A DNA stretch of 64,000 nt from an uncultured Actinomycetes bacterium (lineage in GTDB: Bacteria; Actinomycetota; Acidimicrobiia; Acidimicrobiales; RAAP-2), in NCBI GenBank assembly GCA_903830655.1, contig CAIKUQ010000048.1, positions 16,845 to 80,844 on the forward strand, written 5' to 3'. A model generated the notes under the pieces. That model saw nothing but the letters and a program-made list of their open reading frames with translations, ran no database searches and was not told the DNA's origin. Numbering within the stretch: position 1 is the stretch's first letter; the number at the start of each line of letters is the position of its first letter. Both the position numbers and the translations under genes were made by a program. This document shows positions 8,166 to 18,268 of this stretch, piece by piece.

Positions 8166-9313
8166 CCGCTGAAGGAATTCACCGTCCCGCCTACGTCGAA
8201 GTTTCCTCTTCGGCCATGGCGCACAACATCGCAGTGCTTCGCTCCCTCGTACACGACTCGAAGATTTGTGCCGTGGTGAAGGCCAACGGGTACGGGCACG
8301 GCGCAATCGTGGCCGCTCGCGCGGCCCTCGCTGGGGGTGCCGATTCGTTGGCCGTTGCGATCGTGGATGAGGGCATCGAACTCCGAGAAAACGGATTTAC
8401 CACCGAGATTCTCGTTTTGGCGGAGATTGACGGGGCCGCTCTTCCCGTAGCGCTGCAATACGGATTAACCCTGACTATCGGTTCTCTCGCTGGCGCGAAA
8501 GAGACCGTCGGTGCCGCCGCCAAGGTTGGCGGCTCGCACAAGGTGCATCTCAAAGTAGATACGGGCATGGGTCGCATGGGAGTTCAGCCACTTGAGGTGA
8601 CCGAGGCCATCCGGATTCTGCACGCCAGCGAACACATTGAGGTCGAAGGAATTTTTACGCACTTTCCAGTTGCCGATGGGGCCAGTGAGGAAGATCGATC
8701 TTTCACTACCGCTCAGATTGAATTATTCAACGGAATTGTTGAAGAGCTGACCAATGAAAATCTCTGCCCTCCCGTTCGCCACCTGTCTAATAGCGCGGGT
8801 GCGGTCGCGTATCCTGACGCACAGCAATCATTGGTCCGAGCCGGACTCGCACTCTATGGATATGCGCCCAGCGATTGGTTAGTGGGCAAGCTGGCCGCTA
8901 AGGGTGAAAAGCTCCAACCAGTGATGACAATTCGCGCGCAAGTGTCTGCCGTGCGCCGAGTGCCCGCGGGATCTCGCCCCAGTTATGGACGCCGCCGGCC
9001 AGTGACCAAAGAGTCGCTCATCGCCACTGTTCCATTCGGATACGCCGATGGTTTCCCTCGTCGTTTCTTTGAGGCCGGAGCTGAGGTGCTGATTGGCGCA
9101 AAACGCTACCCCCTCGCTGGAATGGTAACGATGGACCAGCTCTTGATCGATTGTGGCGATGATGAAATTCAACGTGGTGATGAAGTCATCTTGATGGGCA
9201 CGCAGGGAAGCGAAACAATCTCCGCTGAAGAATGGGCCCAGCGCCTAGGCACCATCACCTGGGAAGTGATGTGTGGCATTGGCGCCCGCTTGCCTCGAGT
9301 TGCCACCAAGTAA
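8162..9313 (+). CDS. alr: Alanine racemase
   Basis: Alr interconverts L- and D-alanine for peptidoglycan and depends on PLP. The 383-residue protein has the PLP lysine Lys40 in AVVKANGYGHGA, the LKVDTGMGRMG segment, RAGLALYGYAP, and the C-terminal domain segment AGMVTMDQLLID. It starts at GTG within a 4-bp overlap with acpS. The acpS-alr-(udg)-tsaE-tsaB-rimI-tsaD order is common in actinobacteria. Confidence 0.95.
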   Translation: MTAEGIHRPAYVEVSSSAMAHNIAVLRSLVHDSKICAVVKANGYGHGAIVAARAALAGGADSLAVAIVDEGIELRENGFTTEILVLAEIDGAALPVALQYGLTLTIGSLAGAKETVGAAAKVGGSHKVHLKVDTGMGRMGVQPLEVTEAIRILHASEHIEVEGIFTHFPVADGASEEDRSFTTAQIELFNGIVEELTNENLCPPVRHLSNSAGAVAYPDAQQSLVRAGLALYGYAPSDWLVGKLAAKGEKLQPVMTIRAQVSAVRRVPAGSRPSYGRRRPVTKESLIATVPFGYADGFPRRFFEAGAEVLIGAKRYPLAGMVTMDQLLIDCGDDEIQRGDEVILMGTQGSETISAEEWAQRLGTITWEVMCGIGARLPRVATK

Positions 9314-9315
9314 CA

Positions 9316-9858
9316 GTGGATCTCAACGCACTGCTCTCGTGCACCAGGTGCGACCTTTCACAGAACCGACAGCGAGTAGTTGTGGGTTCCGGCCCGAGCC
9401 GTCCAACTCTGCTGGTGGTGGGTGAAGCACCCGGCAAGACCGAAGACGAAGGTGGCGAGCCCTTCATTGGACGTAGTGGACAACTACTTTTTAAATTGAT
9501 TGAAGAAGAGGTGGGGATCACCCGCGCCGATTGTTTCGTAACCAATATCGCTAAGTGTCGCCCTCCGAATAATCGCCCACCCACCGCAAAAGAGTGTGAG
9601 GCGTGTCGACCCTGGTTGCTCGAGCAGCTTGATTCGTTGAGCCCTGACGCGGTCTTGAGCGTGGGCAATACCGCCACCCGACAACTATTTGGAGTCAGTG
9701 AAGGCATAAGCACAATTCATGGGCAACGCTTTGAGTTAAATGGGGTTTCGGGAATTGCGACGTACCACCCGGCAGCGGGTTTACGAAGTCCCAATAGCGT
9801 CATACCCATGATTCGAGAAGATCTCCGCATCTTAAAATCTCAGTTGTCACTCGCATGA
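9316..9858 (+). CDS. Uracil-DNA glycosylase, family 4 (iron-sulfur type)
   Basis: This is a family 4 UDG, which removes uracil arising from cytosine deamination. I place the start at GTG 9316, right after alr, giving 180 residues; the ORF track start at 9232 adds residues from within alr that do not fit the family. Motifs: the Cys pair C9-x2-C12 and a later pair in CRPPNNRPPTAKECEAC, together the 4Fe-4S ligands; motif A GEAPGKTEDEGGEPFIGRSGQLL; and the HPAAGLR loop near the C-terminus. It overlaps tsaE by 4 bp. Confidence 0.92.
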   Translation: MDLNALLSCTRCDLSQNRQRVVVGSGPSRPTLLVVGEAPGKTEDEGGEPFIGRSGQLLFKLIEEEVGITRADCFVTNIAKCRPPNNRPPTAKECEACRPWLLEQLDSLSPDAVLSVGNTATRQLFGVSEGISTIHGQRFELNGVSGIATYHPAAGLRSPNSVIPMIREDLRILKSQLSLA

Positions 9859-10334
9859 CTACGGCCCGTACCTGTTTTAATGACGAGGCCACTCAGAGTG
9901 CGGGGGAGGACTTCGGGAAACTGTTGCGAGCCGGCGACATTATTTTGCTCACCGGTCGCCTCGGAGCCGGCAAGACCACCTTTACCAAGGGAATTGCTCG
10001 GGGATTGGGGGTTACCGAGAGAGTGACCAGTCCAACTTTCACCATGGTTCGTCAGCACCATTGTCATAACCAACAGGGGATCGAAATGCTGCACCATGGG
10101 GACATGTACCGCATTGAAAGCGCGGGGGAGGTCGCCGATCTCGCCCTCGGTGAACTCGTCGAAGAAAATGGAGTTGCCATTGTGGAGTGGGGAGAGTTGG
10201 CCGCGGAAATTTTTGGACCACGGGCAATCTCCATTCATTTCGAGGTTCACGAAGATGAATCCCGTACCCTGAGCGCACATGGCGACTTCGATGAAGACCG
10301 ACGCTCGGAGTTTGCGAAGTGGGCGAGACTATGA
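9855..10334 (+). CDS. tsaE: tRNA t6A synthesis ATPase TsaE
   Basis: TsaE is the ATPase that resets the TsaB-TsaD complex making N6-threonylcarbamoyladenosine at position 37 of ANN-decoding tRNAs. The 159-residue protein has a Walker A loop at residues 34-42 (GRLGAGKTT), a TSPTFTMV switch and the LVEENGVAIVEWGE segment. It overlaps the UDG gene and tsaB by ATGA-type 4-bp overlaps. Its partners tsaB and tsaD follow; tsaC, which makes the threonylcarbamoyl-AMP substrate, is not in the window. Confidence 0.94.
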   Translation: MTTARTCFNDEATQSAGEDFGKLLRAGDIILLTGRLGAGKTTFTKGIARGLGVTERVTSPTFTMVRQHHCHNQQGIEMLHHGDMYRIESAGEVADLALGELVEENGVAIVEWGELAAEIFGPRAISIHFEVHEDESRTLSAHGDFDEDRRSEFAKWARL

Positions 10335-11005
10335 CGGTCTTGCTTATCGAAACGGCCACGACAACCTGTGGTGTAGGAATCATGATTGATGGTGTTACCG
10401 AAGGCGTCGTCGTTGACCGCAATCGAAACCACACAGAGTTTTTGACAGGGGGTATTGATGAAATACTCACGAAACATGGACTTACTCCTAGAGACTTAAC
10501 CAGAGTGGTGGTTGACCGCGGCCCAGGTCTCTATACCGGTCTGCGCGTGGGTATTGCTACAGCAACCGGACTAGCGAATGGTCTCGGCATCGATCTAGTA
10601 GGGGTCACCTCTTTACAGATGCTGGCTCGTGGAGCCCTCGAAGCCGGTGTTCGTGGTGACATGGTGGCGCTGATTGATGGAAGGCGCGGCGAGGTGTTCG
10701 CTCAGCACTTCATCTTGGGTGAGACCGCCGTAGCTCTGGACGAACCTATTGTGGCGACCCCACTAGAAATCGTTGAAAGAATGACGGGCTTGGAGTCCGT
10801 CTCACTCTGGGGCGATGGCGTCTCGCGGTATCGTGAGCACTTCCAAACCTTGGTCAATGCCACGCTGGTGCCATTGGAGATTCCACCCTTGGAAGCCGGC
10901 TTGCGCTTGGGGGCTGAAGCACCGCCGGAGTTGGTGGTGACACCGCTCTACCTGCGAGACCCCGATGCGGTGGCGAATTTCACCACGCGCGAGCAACGCT
11001 CATGA
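10331..11005 (+). CDS. tsaB: tRNA threonylcarbamoyladenosine synthesis protein TsaB
   Basis: TsaB is the scaffold subunit of the t6A transferase, an inactive relative of TsaD with an ASKHA fold. I use ATG 10331 (MTVLLIETATTTCGVG), which overlaps tsaE by ATGA; the track start at 10319 adds four residues. The protein of 224 residues contains VVDRGPGLYTGLRVGIATATGLA and LALIDGRRGEVFAQ-type sequence (here VALIDGRRGEVFAQ). It lies between tsaE and rimI and overlaps rimI by 4 bp. Confidence 0.93.
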   Translation: MTVLLIETATTTCGVGIMIDGVTEGVVVDRNRNHTEFLTGGIDEILTKHGLTPRDLTRVVVDRGPGLYTGLRVGIATATGLANGLGIDLVGVTSLQMLARGALEAGVRGDMVALIDGRRGEVFAQHFILGETAVALDEPIVATPLEIVERMTGLESVSLWGDGVSRYREHFQTLVNATLVPLEIPPLEAGLRLGAEAPPELVVTPLYLRDPDAVANFTTREQRS

Positions 11006-11469
11006 GCAACTTTGAAGTTCGTCGGGCTGAACGCCGCGACCTAGAGATTTTGATGGAAATTGAGCGAACGCAATTTCCCGAACCATGGACTCAAGGAATG
11101 ATGCTGGACGAACTCGATCGCACCGATTCTCGGCGATACACGGTTTGCATAGATGGCGAACAAGTTGTCGGATATCTCGGCGTGATGTTCACCGATGAGG
11201 GCATGCATATCAACACCATCGGCGTTGTTCCGGGGAACGAACGAAGAGGTATTGCCAAAACTCTCATGGATGAGTGTTGGGCCGACCTGGTGGTGAGAGG
11301 CGTAACGAAGGCCTCGCTCGAGGTGGCGGTATCCAACGCCCCAGCTATTGCTCTCTACTACGCCTATGGCTTTGCCCCAGTGGGAATTCGTAAGAACTAC
11401 TACCAAGCAACGGGTGAAGACGCCCTTGTACTAGTTGCCGAAATCCCCTCTACGATGGCGGCAGGATGA
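11002..11469 (+). CDS. rimI: Ribosomal protein S18 alanine N-acetyltransferase RimI-like (GNAT)
   Basis: This 155-residue GNAT-fold protein has the acetyl-CoA loop VVPGNERRGIAKTLM (a Q/R-x-x-G-x-G/A type) and the late ALYYAYGFAPVGIRKNYY motif typical of RimI. In the family it acetylates the N-terminal alanine of S18, though RimI-like enzymes can be broader. It sits between tsaB and tsaD, the common order, with 4-bp overlaps on both sides, so dosage is probably tied to the t6A genes. Confidence 0.9.
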   Translation: MSNFEVRRAERRDLEILMEIERTQFPEPWTQGMMLDELDRTDSRRYTVCIDGEQVVGYLGVMFTDEGMHINTIGVVPGNERRGIAKTLMDECWADLVVRGVTKASLEVAVSNAPAIALYYAYGFAPVGIRKNYYQATGEDALVLVAEIPSTMAAG

Positions 11470-12470
11470 AAGTTCTTGGCATTGAGACGAGTTGTGACGA
11501 AACAGCCGCATCGGTCGTTGACGACCAGTTGCACGTTCACTCCTCAGTAATCGAGTCCTCGCTCGACGAGCATCGTGCCTTCGGCGGAGTAGTGCCAGAA
11601 CTTGCCGGCCGCGCTCACGTCATGATGATTTCTTCGGTCGTTGAACGGGCGTTAGTTGAGGCGGGTCTCGATCCACATAACCCTGCTATTGACGCCATCG
11701 CGGTAACGAGTGGGCCTGGCTTAATTGGGTCTCTCTTGGTCGGTCTAGCGGCCGCTAAGGGGTACGCCTTGGCGTGGGGCAAGCCCTTTGTCGGCGTGCA
11801 TCACCTCGAGGGTCATCTCTTTGCCCCACTTCTCGAAATGCCCAACCTTCCTTGGCCCATGTTGACCCTGCTGGTTTCGGGCGGACACTCGATGCTCGTC
11901 CTGCAAAGCGGTCCGGGCTCTCATGAGATTCTCGGTGAAACGATTGACGACGCAGCGGGAGAGGCCTACGACAAGGTGGCCCGCTGGCTGGGACTGGGGT
12001 ACCCCGGTGGGCCAGAGATTGACAAGCTCGCCCAAAGGGGAAACGCCAAGACCTTGCAGCTCCCCAAGTCAATGACCGGTGAGGGTTACGACCTTTCATT
12101 CTCAGGACTAAAGACGGCCGTTGTGCGGGCTACTGAAAAGCAGGGGGACTTAGCAGTGGAAGATGTCGCGGCATCATTCCAGGGCGCGGTGGCCGAGCAA
12201 CTTTTGCGTAAAGTTCGCCAAGCGTTAGAAAAGAATGAGGTCAAGGCGCTTTCGCTCGCCGGAGGAGTTGCGGCGAACTCCGCACTTCGTCAAGGTATTT
12301 CGAAGTTGGCCGAAGAATTCGGAATTCCAGCACTCTTGCCGTCAATGCAAATGTGTACCGACAATGCCGCGATGATTGCCGCTGCGGGTATTTATAGATT
12401 TCAACACCAAGGAGCAAGCCACATGAACCTGTCCGCCAATCCCAACTGGCAGTTAGTCGACGTCTCATGA
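11466..12470 (+). CDS. tsaD: tRNA N6-adenosine threonylcarbamoyltransferase TsaD
   Basis: TsaD transfers the threonylcarbamoyl group to A37 of tRNA. The 334-residue ASKHA-fold protein has MKVLGIETSCDETAASVV at the start, the metal-binding His113 and His117 in VHHLEGHLFAP, the nucleotide-binding LTLLVSGGHSMLV and GEAYDKVARWLGLGYPGGP, and SLAGGVAANSALR near the C-terminus. With TsaB and TsaE it completes the transferase complex. It overlaps rimI and pdxH by 4 bp each. Confidence 0.97.
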   Translation: MKVLGIETSCDETAASVVDDQLHVHSSVIESSLDEHRAFGGVVPELAGRAHVMMISSVVERALVEAGLDPHNPAIDAIAVTSGPGLIGSLLVGLAAAKGYALAWGKPFVGVHHLEGHLFAPLLEMPNLPWPMLTLLVSGGHSMLVLQSGPGSHEILGETIDDAAGEAYDKVARWLGLGYPGGPEIDKLAQRGNAKTLQLPKSMTGEGYDLSFSGLKTAVVRATEKQGDLAVEDVAASFQGAVAEQLLRKVRQALEKNEVKALSLAGGVAANSALRQGISKLAEEFGIPALLPSMQMCTDNAAMIAAAGIYRFQHQGASHMNLSANPNWQLVDVS

Positions 12471-13078
12471 GTGATCGCTGGATTCCCTTTGACATCGCCG
12501 ACGCGCACGAGGATCCCTTTGAGCAATTTTCTACTTGGTACAACGAGGCTCTCGGTGAAATGCGAGAGCGCGAGGCCATTGCGTTAGTGACCGCCACCGC
12601 GGATGCTCACCCGACTGCCCGCATGGTGCTCTTGCGTTACATCGGTGACGGGGGTTTTGGTTGGTATTCAAACTACGAATCTCGCAAGGGCCGTGATCTC
12701 GAGGAGAACCCCAATGCGGCAATCCTCTGGTACTGCGAACCGCTCGGTCGCCAGATTCGCATTGAGGGCACTGTCGCCAAGATGAACTCGGCGAATTCGG
12801 ATGAGTACTTCGCTTCGCGTCCCCGAGGCCATCAGGTCGGCGCCCATGCTTCGCAACAGAGCCGTCCAATCGCCACTCGTAAAATCCTCGAAGAGCAAGT
12901 CGAAGCGGCGGCGTTCCGGTTCGAGGGGACTGAAATCCCCCGTCCGGGATACTGGGGTGGGTATCTGTTGACCCCCACCGCCTTTGAGTTCTGGCAGCAT
13001 CGCAAGGACCGGCTCCACGATCGACTCCTCTACACCCAAGTGGGTGAGGGCTGGCATCGAGAGCGCCATTGCCCGTAA
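12467..13078 (+). CDS. pdxH: Pyridoxamine 5'-phosphate oxidase
   Basis: PdxH oxidises pyridoxamine- or pyridoxine-5'-phosphate to PLP with FMN and oxygen. The 203-residue protein has the FMN-binding segments ARMVLLRYIG and YSNYESRKGRDLEENPNAAILWYCEPLGRQIRIEG, the SRPRGHQVGAHASQQS motif, and the substrate-binding RLHDR near the end. The usual C-terminal R-L-x-P is RHCP here, a small deviation. It shares a 4-bp overlap with tsaD; its PLP product is the cofactor of Alr nearby. The heat-shock operator follows downstream. Confidence 0.93.
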   Translation: MSDRWIPFDIADAHEDPFEQFSTWYNEALGEMREREAIALVTATADAHPTARMVLLRYIGDGGFGWYSNYESRKGRDLEENPNAAILWYCEPLGRQIRIEGTVAKMNSANSDEYFASRPRGHQVGAHASQQSRPIATRKILEEQVEAAAFRFEGTEIPRPGYWGGYLLTPTAFEFWQHRKDRLHDRLLYTQVGEGWHRERHCP

Positions 13079-13116
13079 TTCTGGGCCGGTAGCACTCTCT
13101 GGGGCTTCCTGCTAAA

Positions 13117-13143
13117 TTGGCAGTCTAAAGTTTCGAGTGCCAA
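13117..13143 (+). promoter_or_regulatory. CIRCE operator for groES-groEL
   Basis: TTGGCAGTC, 9 bases, then GAGTGCCAA: an inverted repeat with 8 of 9 arm positions paired and exactly the 9-bp spacer of the CIRCE element (consensus TTAGCACTC-N9-GAGTGCTAA) bound by the heat-shock repressor HrcA. It ends about 20 bp before the groES ATG, the usual place. An extra half-site-like GTAGCACTC lies at 13089-13097. hrcA itself is not in the window. Confidence 0.85.
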
Positions 13144-13164
13144 ATTGGCACCAGAGAGGAAAAT

Positions 13165-13458
13165 ATGAAGCTGCAACCCCTTGAGGACCGCATCGTCGTT
13201 CGTCCAGACTCGGCAGAGGCTACGACCGCCTCTGGCCTCGTTATCCCCGACACCGCCAAAGAGAAGCCCCAGCAGGGAGAAGTCTTAGCCGTGGGGCCCG
13301 GACGTCGTGCTGAGTCAACTGGCGAAGTAATTCCCACCGGCGTCAAAGCTGGCGACACCGTTGTCTACTCCAAATACGGCGGAACTGAGATCACCGTTGA
13401 CGGTGAGGACCTTTTGATCCTCTCGGGCCGTGATGTACTCGCCACCATTACTAAGTAA
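13165..13458 (+). CDS. groES: Co-chaperonin GroES
   Basis: GroES is the 10-kDa lid of the GroEL folding chamber. The 97-residue protein begins [14 protein letters not shown], has the mobile loop ([19 protein letters not shown]) and the conserved [20 protein letters not shown] and C-terminal DVLATI segments. The ATG follows an AGAGAGGAAAAT ribosome-binding site and a CIRCE element. groEL follows 19 bp later in the same transcript. Confidence 0.98.
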   Translation: MKLQPLEDRIVVRPDSAEATTASGLVIPDTAKEKPQQGEVLAVGPGRRAESTGEVIPTGVKAGDTVVYSKYGGTEITVDGEDLLILSGRDVLATITK

Positions 13459-13468
13459 CTCACACTAA

Positions 13469-15103
<1,635 letters not shown>

Positions 15104-15122
15104 CGTCGCTTCTGCGAACTTG

Positions 15123-15158
15123 AAACCCCGGGCCATCTGGCCCGGGGTTTTTGTTTTG
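15123..15158 (+). terminator. Rho-independent terminator after groEL
   Basis: Perfect 12-bp stem AAACCCCGGGCC / GGCCCGGGGTTT with a four-base ATCT loop, running into TTGTTTTG. It starts 19 bp after the groEL stop. It separates groESL from the convergent sulfatase operon, and its A-rich 5' side could also stop transcription arriving from the other strand. Confidence 0.93.
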
Positions 15159-15251
15159 TCCTTGGAATCGGGGAAGCGTGCTGCGACTTCAGATCGTCGA
15201 AGATTCGGTATCGAGACGATGAGTGGCCTGGCCCAGAGAAAAAAGCTAGGT

Positions 15252-15265
15252 GGACTAATTAGTCC
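15252..15265. repeat. Perfect 14-bp palindrome over the sulfatase stop codon
   Basis: GGACTAATTAGTCC is a perfect palindrome. The minus-strand TAA stop of the sulfatase gene lies inside it. Without a loop or T-tract it would make a poor terminator; it could be a protein-binding site or chance. The remaining 90 bp up to the groEL terminator show nothing else convincing. Confidence 0.4.
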
Positions 15266-16689
15266 GGCTCACCAACTAACCGAGGAGAAAGTGGCCTGTG
15301 TAAGGGATACGGCAACATCTCTGCTTCGAATTGGACCAGCTCGGAAGAAAGTTCCGCCACAATGTCGGGGTGCTGAGCCGAGACATCGGCCCACTCTCGT
15401 CCGTCAGTAGCGATGTGGAACAAGCGAGTTCGAGGTCCTTCTATTCCCGCTTCATCACTCCAATATGGTTTGGCCTGCCTATCGAGAAGCAGCTTCCATC
15501 CGCCACGGCGAACCGCGCCTTGTCGCCTGGTACGCCAAAGCAGACTTCGATCCGGGTTCCTTTGACCTTGGGTCAACCATGGGAGGAGCGAGCATCCATC
15601 GAGTGGATAATCGGGGTGAGCAGAAACCCCACACGCTTCGAGCAAGGTCGCAGTCCAGTCCATGGTTGTCGAGATCTCTTCTGAGCTCATGCCACGGTTC
15701 AGTACTTCAGGCCAGCGAATAATAAAGGGGACCCTGATTCCGCCTTCTTCTAAGTCGCCCTTCTCGCCAACGAAAGGCCAGAGGAATGCGTAGCGCTCTC
15801 CACCATTATCTGAGGTGAAGATGAAAATCGTGTTATCGCGCTGTCCGGTTTCATCGAGCGCACGAACAATTTCGCCGACCCCGTCATCGAGCGCTTTCAC
15901 CATGGAGCGATAAGTTTCGAGCGAGCCACCTTCATAATCGAAGATGCCTGTGAACTTGCCTTCTACCTGAGCCTTCGTTACTCGGCGAGAGGTCTCCTCG
16001 TCATTTGGACCTTCCCAAGGCCAGTGAGGTGCGGTGTAATTCACCTGGAGGTAAAAGGGTTCTCCAGCGTGATCACGGATGTACTGCGCTGACTTTCTTG
16101 ACACAATTTGGGTGTAGTAACCAACCTCTTCGACTTCAGTCTCACCTTCGTAGAGATCGTGCACACCGGCGGTGTCAATATGGCTGAAGTAGTCCATCGC
16201 ACCATCAAGATTGCCAAAGAAGGTCTCAAATCCGCTCTTAATAGGACTAAACCAGGGCAGCCACCCGCAGTGCCACTTCCCGAACATGGCGGTCCGATAT
16301 CCCGAATCACGCAACAGCGAGGGGAGGGTGGGGTGGTCATGAGGGATGCCGTGCTGGTCATCGCGCGTGGTGAGTGGCTCTTCGGTTCCGGCGACTATTC
16401 GGCCAGGATAACGACCGGTGTAGAAACCAATGCGAGTCGGTGAACAGGTTGATGAAGTTGAATAGGCGTGCGTTAGACGCAAACCGTCTGCGGCAAGCTG
16501 GTCGAGAACTGGTGTTTCGTTGTGCAAGGAGCCGAAGCAACCAACATCACCCCAGCCCAGGTCATCGGCGAAGATGAAGACGATGTTCGGCCGACCAGTG
16601 GGTTTGCGTCCAGAGGATGCGAATGGGGCAAACTCCGGTAGCCACTGCATCCGGCGGTCCGGCACCCCACCGAGAAATTCTTTAGCCAT
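15259..16689 (-). CDS. Sulfatase (arylsulfatase family, formylglycine-dependent), cytosolic
   Basis: This 476-residue type I sulfatase hydrolyses sulfate esters. It has the metal-binding DD near residue 42 (FIFADDLGWGDVG), the C-x-P-x-R signature C82-S-P-T-R followed by TGRYPGR, whose Cys must be converted to formylglycine, the GKWHCG Lys/His segment and the SDNGG metal ligands. No signal peptide is seen, so it should act in the cytoplasm on an imported substrate. It is the last gene of a five-gene minus-strand unit, 2 bp after the ABC ATPase. The maturation enzyme (FGE) is not in the window. The exact substrate is unknown. Confidence 0.9.
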   Translation of the reverse strand: MAKEFLGGVPDRRMQWLPEFAPFASSGRKPTGRPNIVFIFADDLGWGDVGCFGSLHNETPVLDQLAADGLRLTHAYSTSSTCSPTRIGFYTGRYPGRIVAGTEEPLTTRDDQHGIPHDHPTLPSLLRDSGYRTAMFGKWHCGWLPWFSPIKSGFETFFGNLDGAMDYFSHIDTAGVHDLYEGETEVEEVGYYTQIVSRKSAQYIRDHAGEPFYLQVNYTAPHWPWEGPNDEETSRRVTKAQVEGKFTGIFDYEGGSLETYRSMVKALDDGVGEIVRALDETGQRDNTIFIFTSDNGGERYAFLWPFVGEKGDLEEGGIRVPFIIRWPEVLNRGMSSEEISTTMDWTATLLEACGVSAHPDYPLDGCSLLPWLTQGQRNPDRSLLWRTRRQGAVRRGGWKLLLDRQAKPYWSDEAGIEGPRTRLFHIATDGREWADVSAQHPDIVAELSSELVQFEAEMLPYPLHRPLSPRLVGEPD

Positions 16690-16691
16690 GC

Positions 16692-17480
16692 CTAGTCCTC
16701 GTACGGGTCGCGTCGAACCATAGTAAGGACGTGGTTGCGTAGTTGAGCGAAGGCGGGGTTTTCCTTAGTGGTTGTTTGGTGCCGGTTGGGGGGAAGGTTA
16801 ATTTCAACAATTTGTGAAACGGTGGCGGGTGGCTTAGAGAGGACCACGACGTGGTTCGCTAAGTAAATCGCCTCGTCGATGTCGTGAGTCACAATGAGGA
16901 CCGTGGTCGCGAACTCCTTGTGGATGTGAAGAACGAGATCTTCAAGGTCCATGCGAGTTTGAGCGTCAAGGGATGCGAAGGGTTCATCCATGAAAAGCAG
17001 GCGTGGATTGCAAGCTAGAGCGCGGGCCAGGGCCACGCGTTGCTGCATACCGCCCGAAAGTTGCCACGGGTGCGACCCTTCTCGTCCCTCGAGACCAACC
17101 GAGGCCAGTGCGGCATCAGCCTTTTGTCGCGCCTCAGTGCGTGAGAGCCCACGTGAGCGAAGGGGAAGCATGACGTTGCTGCGCGCACTTAACCAAGGGA
17201 GAAGCGAACGGCTGTAGTCCTGGAATACTGCGGCAACATCCTGAGGGGTCTCGGTAATACTCTCACCTTCAAAGATGACTGATCCGCTAGTGGGCGCCAA
17301 TAACCCAGCGAGACAGCGCAACACGGTGGTTTTGCCCGCACCCGAAGGGCCAACAACCGCAACTATTTCGCCGTCGGCTACTTCGAAGCTGATGTTATCT
17401 AAGGCGGTGTAACTCCCACCCTTAGGCAGGGTGAATGTTTTATGTAAATTTTCAACCTTCAAGATTGGCACTGTACTCAT
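16692..17480 (-). CDS. ABC transporter ATP-binding protein (SsuB/TauB type)
   Basis: The ATPase of a nitrate/sulfonate/taurine-type importer. From the ATG at 17480 (MSTVPILKVENLHKTF) it has 262 residues, with Walker A at 44-52 (GPSGAGKTT), Q-loop, signature LSGGMQQRVALARALA, Walker B LLFMDEPFASLD and the switch His in VTHDIDEA. The ORF-track start at 17603 lies inside the upstream permease gene and adds 41 unlikely residues. It sits 5 bp after one permease and 2 bp before the sulfatase. Confidence 0.93.
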   Translation of the reverse strand: MSTVPILKVENLHKTFTLPKGGSYTALDNISFEVADGEIVAVVGPSGAGKTTVLRCLAGLLAPTSGSVIFEGESITETPQDVAAVFQDYSRSLLPWLSARSNVMLPLRSRGLSRTEARQKADAALASVGLEGREGSHPWQLSGGMQQRVALARALACNPRLLFMDEPFASLDAQTRMDLEDLVLHIHKEFATTVLIVTHDIDEAIYLANHVVVLSKPPATVSQIVEINLPPNRHQTTTKENPAFAQLRNHVLTMVRRDPYED

Positions 17481-17485
17481 ACTAT

Positions 17486-18268
17486 TTAAGCCCCCGTCGT
17501 GGTTTGTAGAAGTCCGGCACGTCGCAAGTAGGGTCGCTCGGCGAGACTGAAGAGGCCATTGAGGCCAATCCCGATAATCGCGGTGAAGACCATACCGGCC
17601 CACATCGTTGGAAAATCGAAACTTGATTGAGCTGAGAGTGTCACAGCGCCAATTCCAAATCGCGTGTTGAAGAGCTCGCTCACAATCATGACCAGTACAC
17701 CTAAGGATAAGCCCGCACGTGCTCCCGCGAGGATCTGGGATCCAGCACCGGGAAGGTCCACTAAGAACAAGCGGCGAAAGCCGCGGATTTTAAACAGATC
17801 GGCAGACTGGGCCAAGGTTGGGTCAAGGGTACTGAGTCCATCAATAACGTTCACGAGGACCTGGAAGAAAACCGCTTGCGCAATGATCAATTGTTTGGTG
17901 CCAGGGCCAGGGCCAAAGAGCACAATGAAAATTGGAACGATTGCCACTGAAGGCAGCGCGAGAAAAAAGGCGATGATTGGCTCTGAAGCAACACGCAAGG
18001 CTTTCAGACGAGCTACCAAAATTCCGAGCAAGACTGCGCTGAGAAGCCCAGCGGGGTAGCCAAGTAACAGATTGGACAGGCTGGGCCAAGCATTGAGTCG
18101 AAGCCCGTGAGGGCTCCACGTGGTCTTAAAGGCCGAGTAGATCCGCGGCAGGCTGGGGAAGTAGAGATTACTTTGCCAGTGGGCGAAGAGAACATAGCCG
18201 CCCAAGAGAACTACCGGCATCAAGAGGGGCGCGACAAAGCGAATTGTCCACGAGGTGTAGCGACGCAT
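17486..18268 (-). CDS. ABC transporter permease (SsuC/TauC type)
   Basis: The 260-residue membrane protein has about six hydrophobic segments and the EAA-type cytoplasmic loop (DPTLAQSADLFKIRGFRRLFLVDLPGAGSQILAGARAGLSLG) that docks on the ATPase. This is the BPD_transp_1 fold of sulfonate, taurine and nitrate importers. Its start overlaps the stop of the other permease by one base (TAATG-type junction on the minus strand). It forms a heterodimeric channel with the 18268-19059 product. Confidence 0.91.
   Translation of the reverse strand: MRRYTSWTIRFVAPLLMPVVLLGGYVLFAHWQSNLYFPSLPRIYSAFKTTWSPHGLRLNAWPSLSNLLLGYPAGLLSAVLLGILVARLKALRVASEPIIAFFLALPSVAIVPIFIVLFGPGPGTKQLIIAQAVFFQVLVNVIDGLSTLDPTLAQSADLFKIRGFRRLFLVDLPGAGSQILAGARAGLSLGVLVMIVSELFNTRFGIGAVTLSAQSSFDFPTMWAGMVFTAIIGIGLNGLFSLAERPYLRRAGLLQTTTGA

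Noticed and set aside
15193-15219. ATCGTC/GACGAT inverted repeat after the groEL terminator
   Set aside because: Short 6-bp arms with a 15-base loop and no T-tract; not better than chance.
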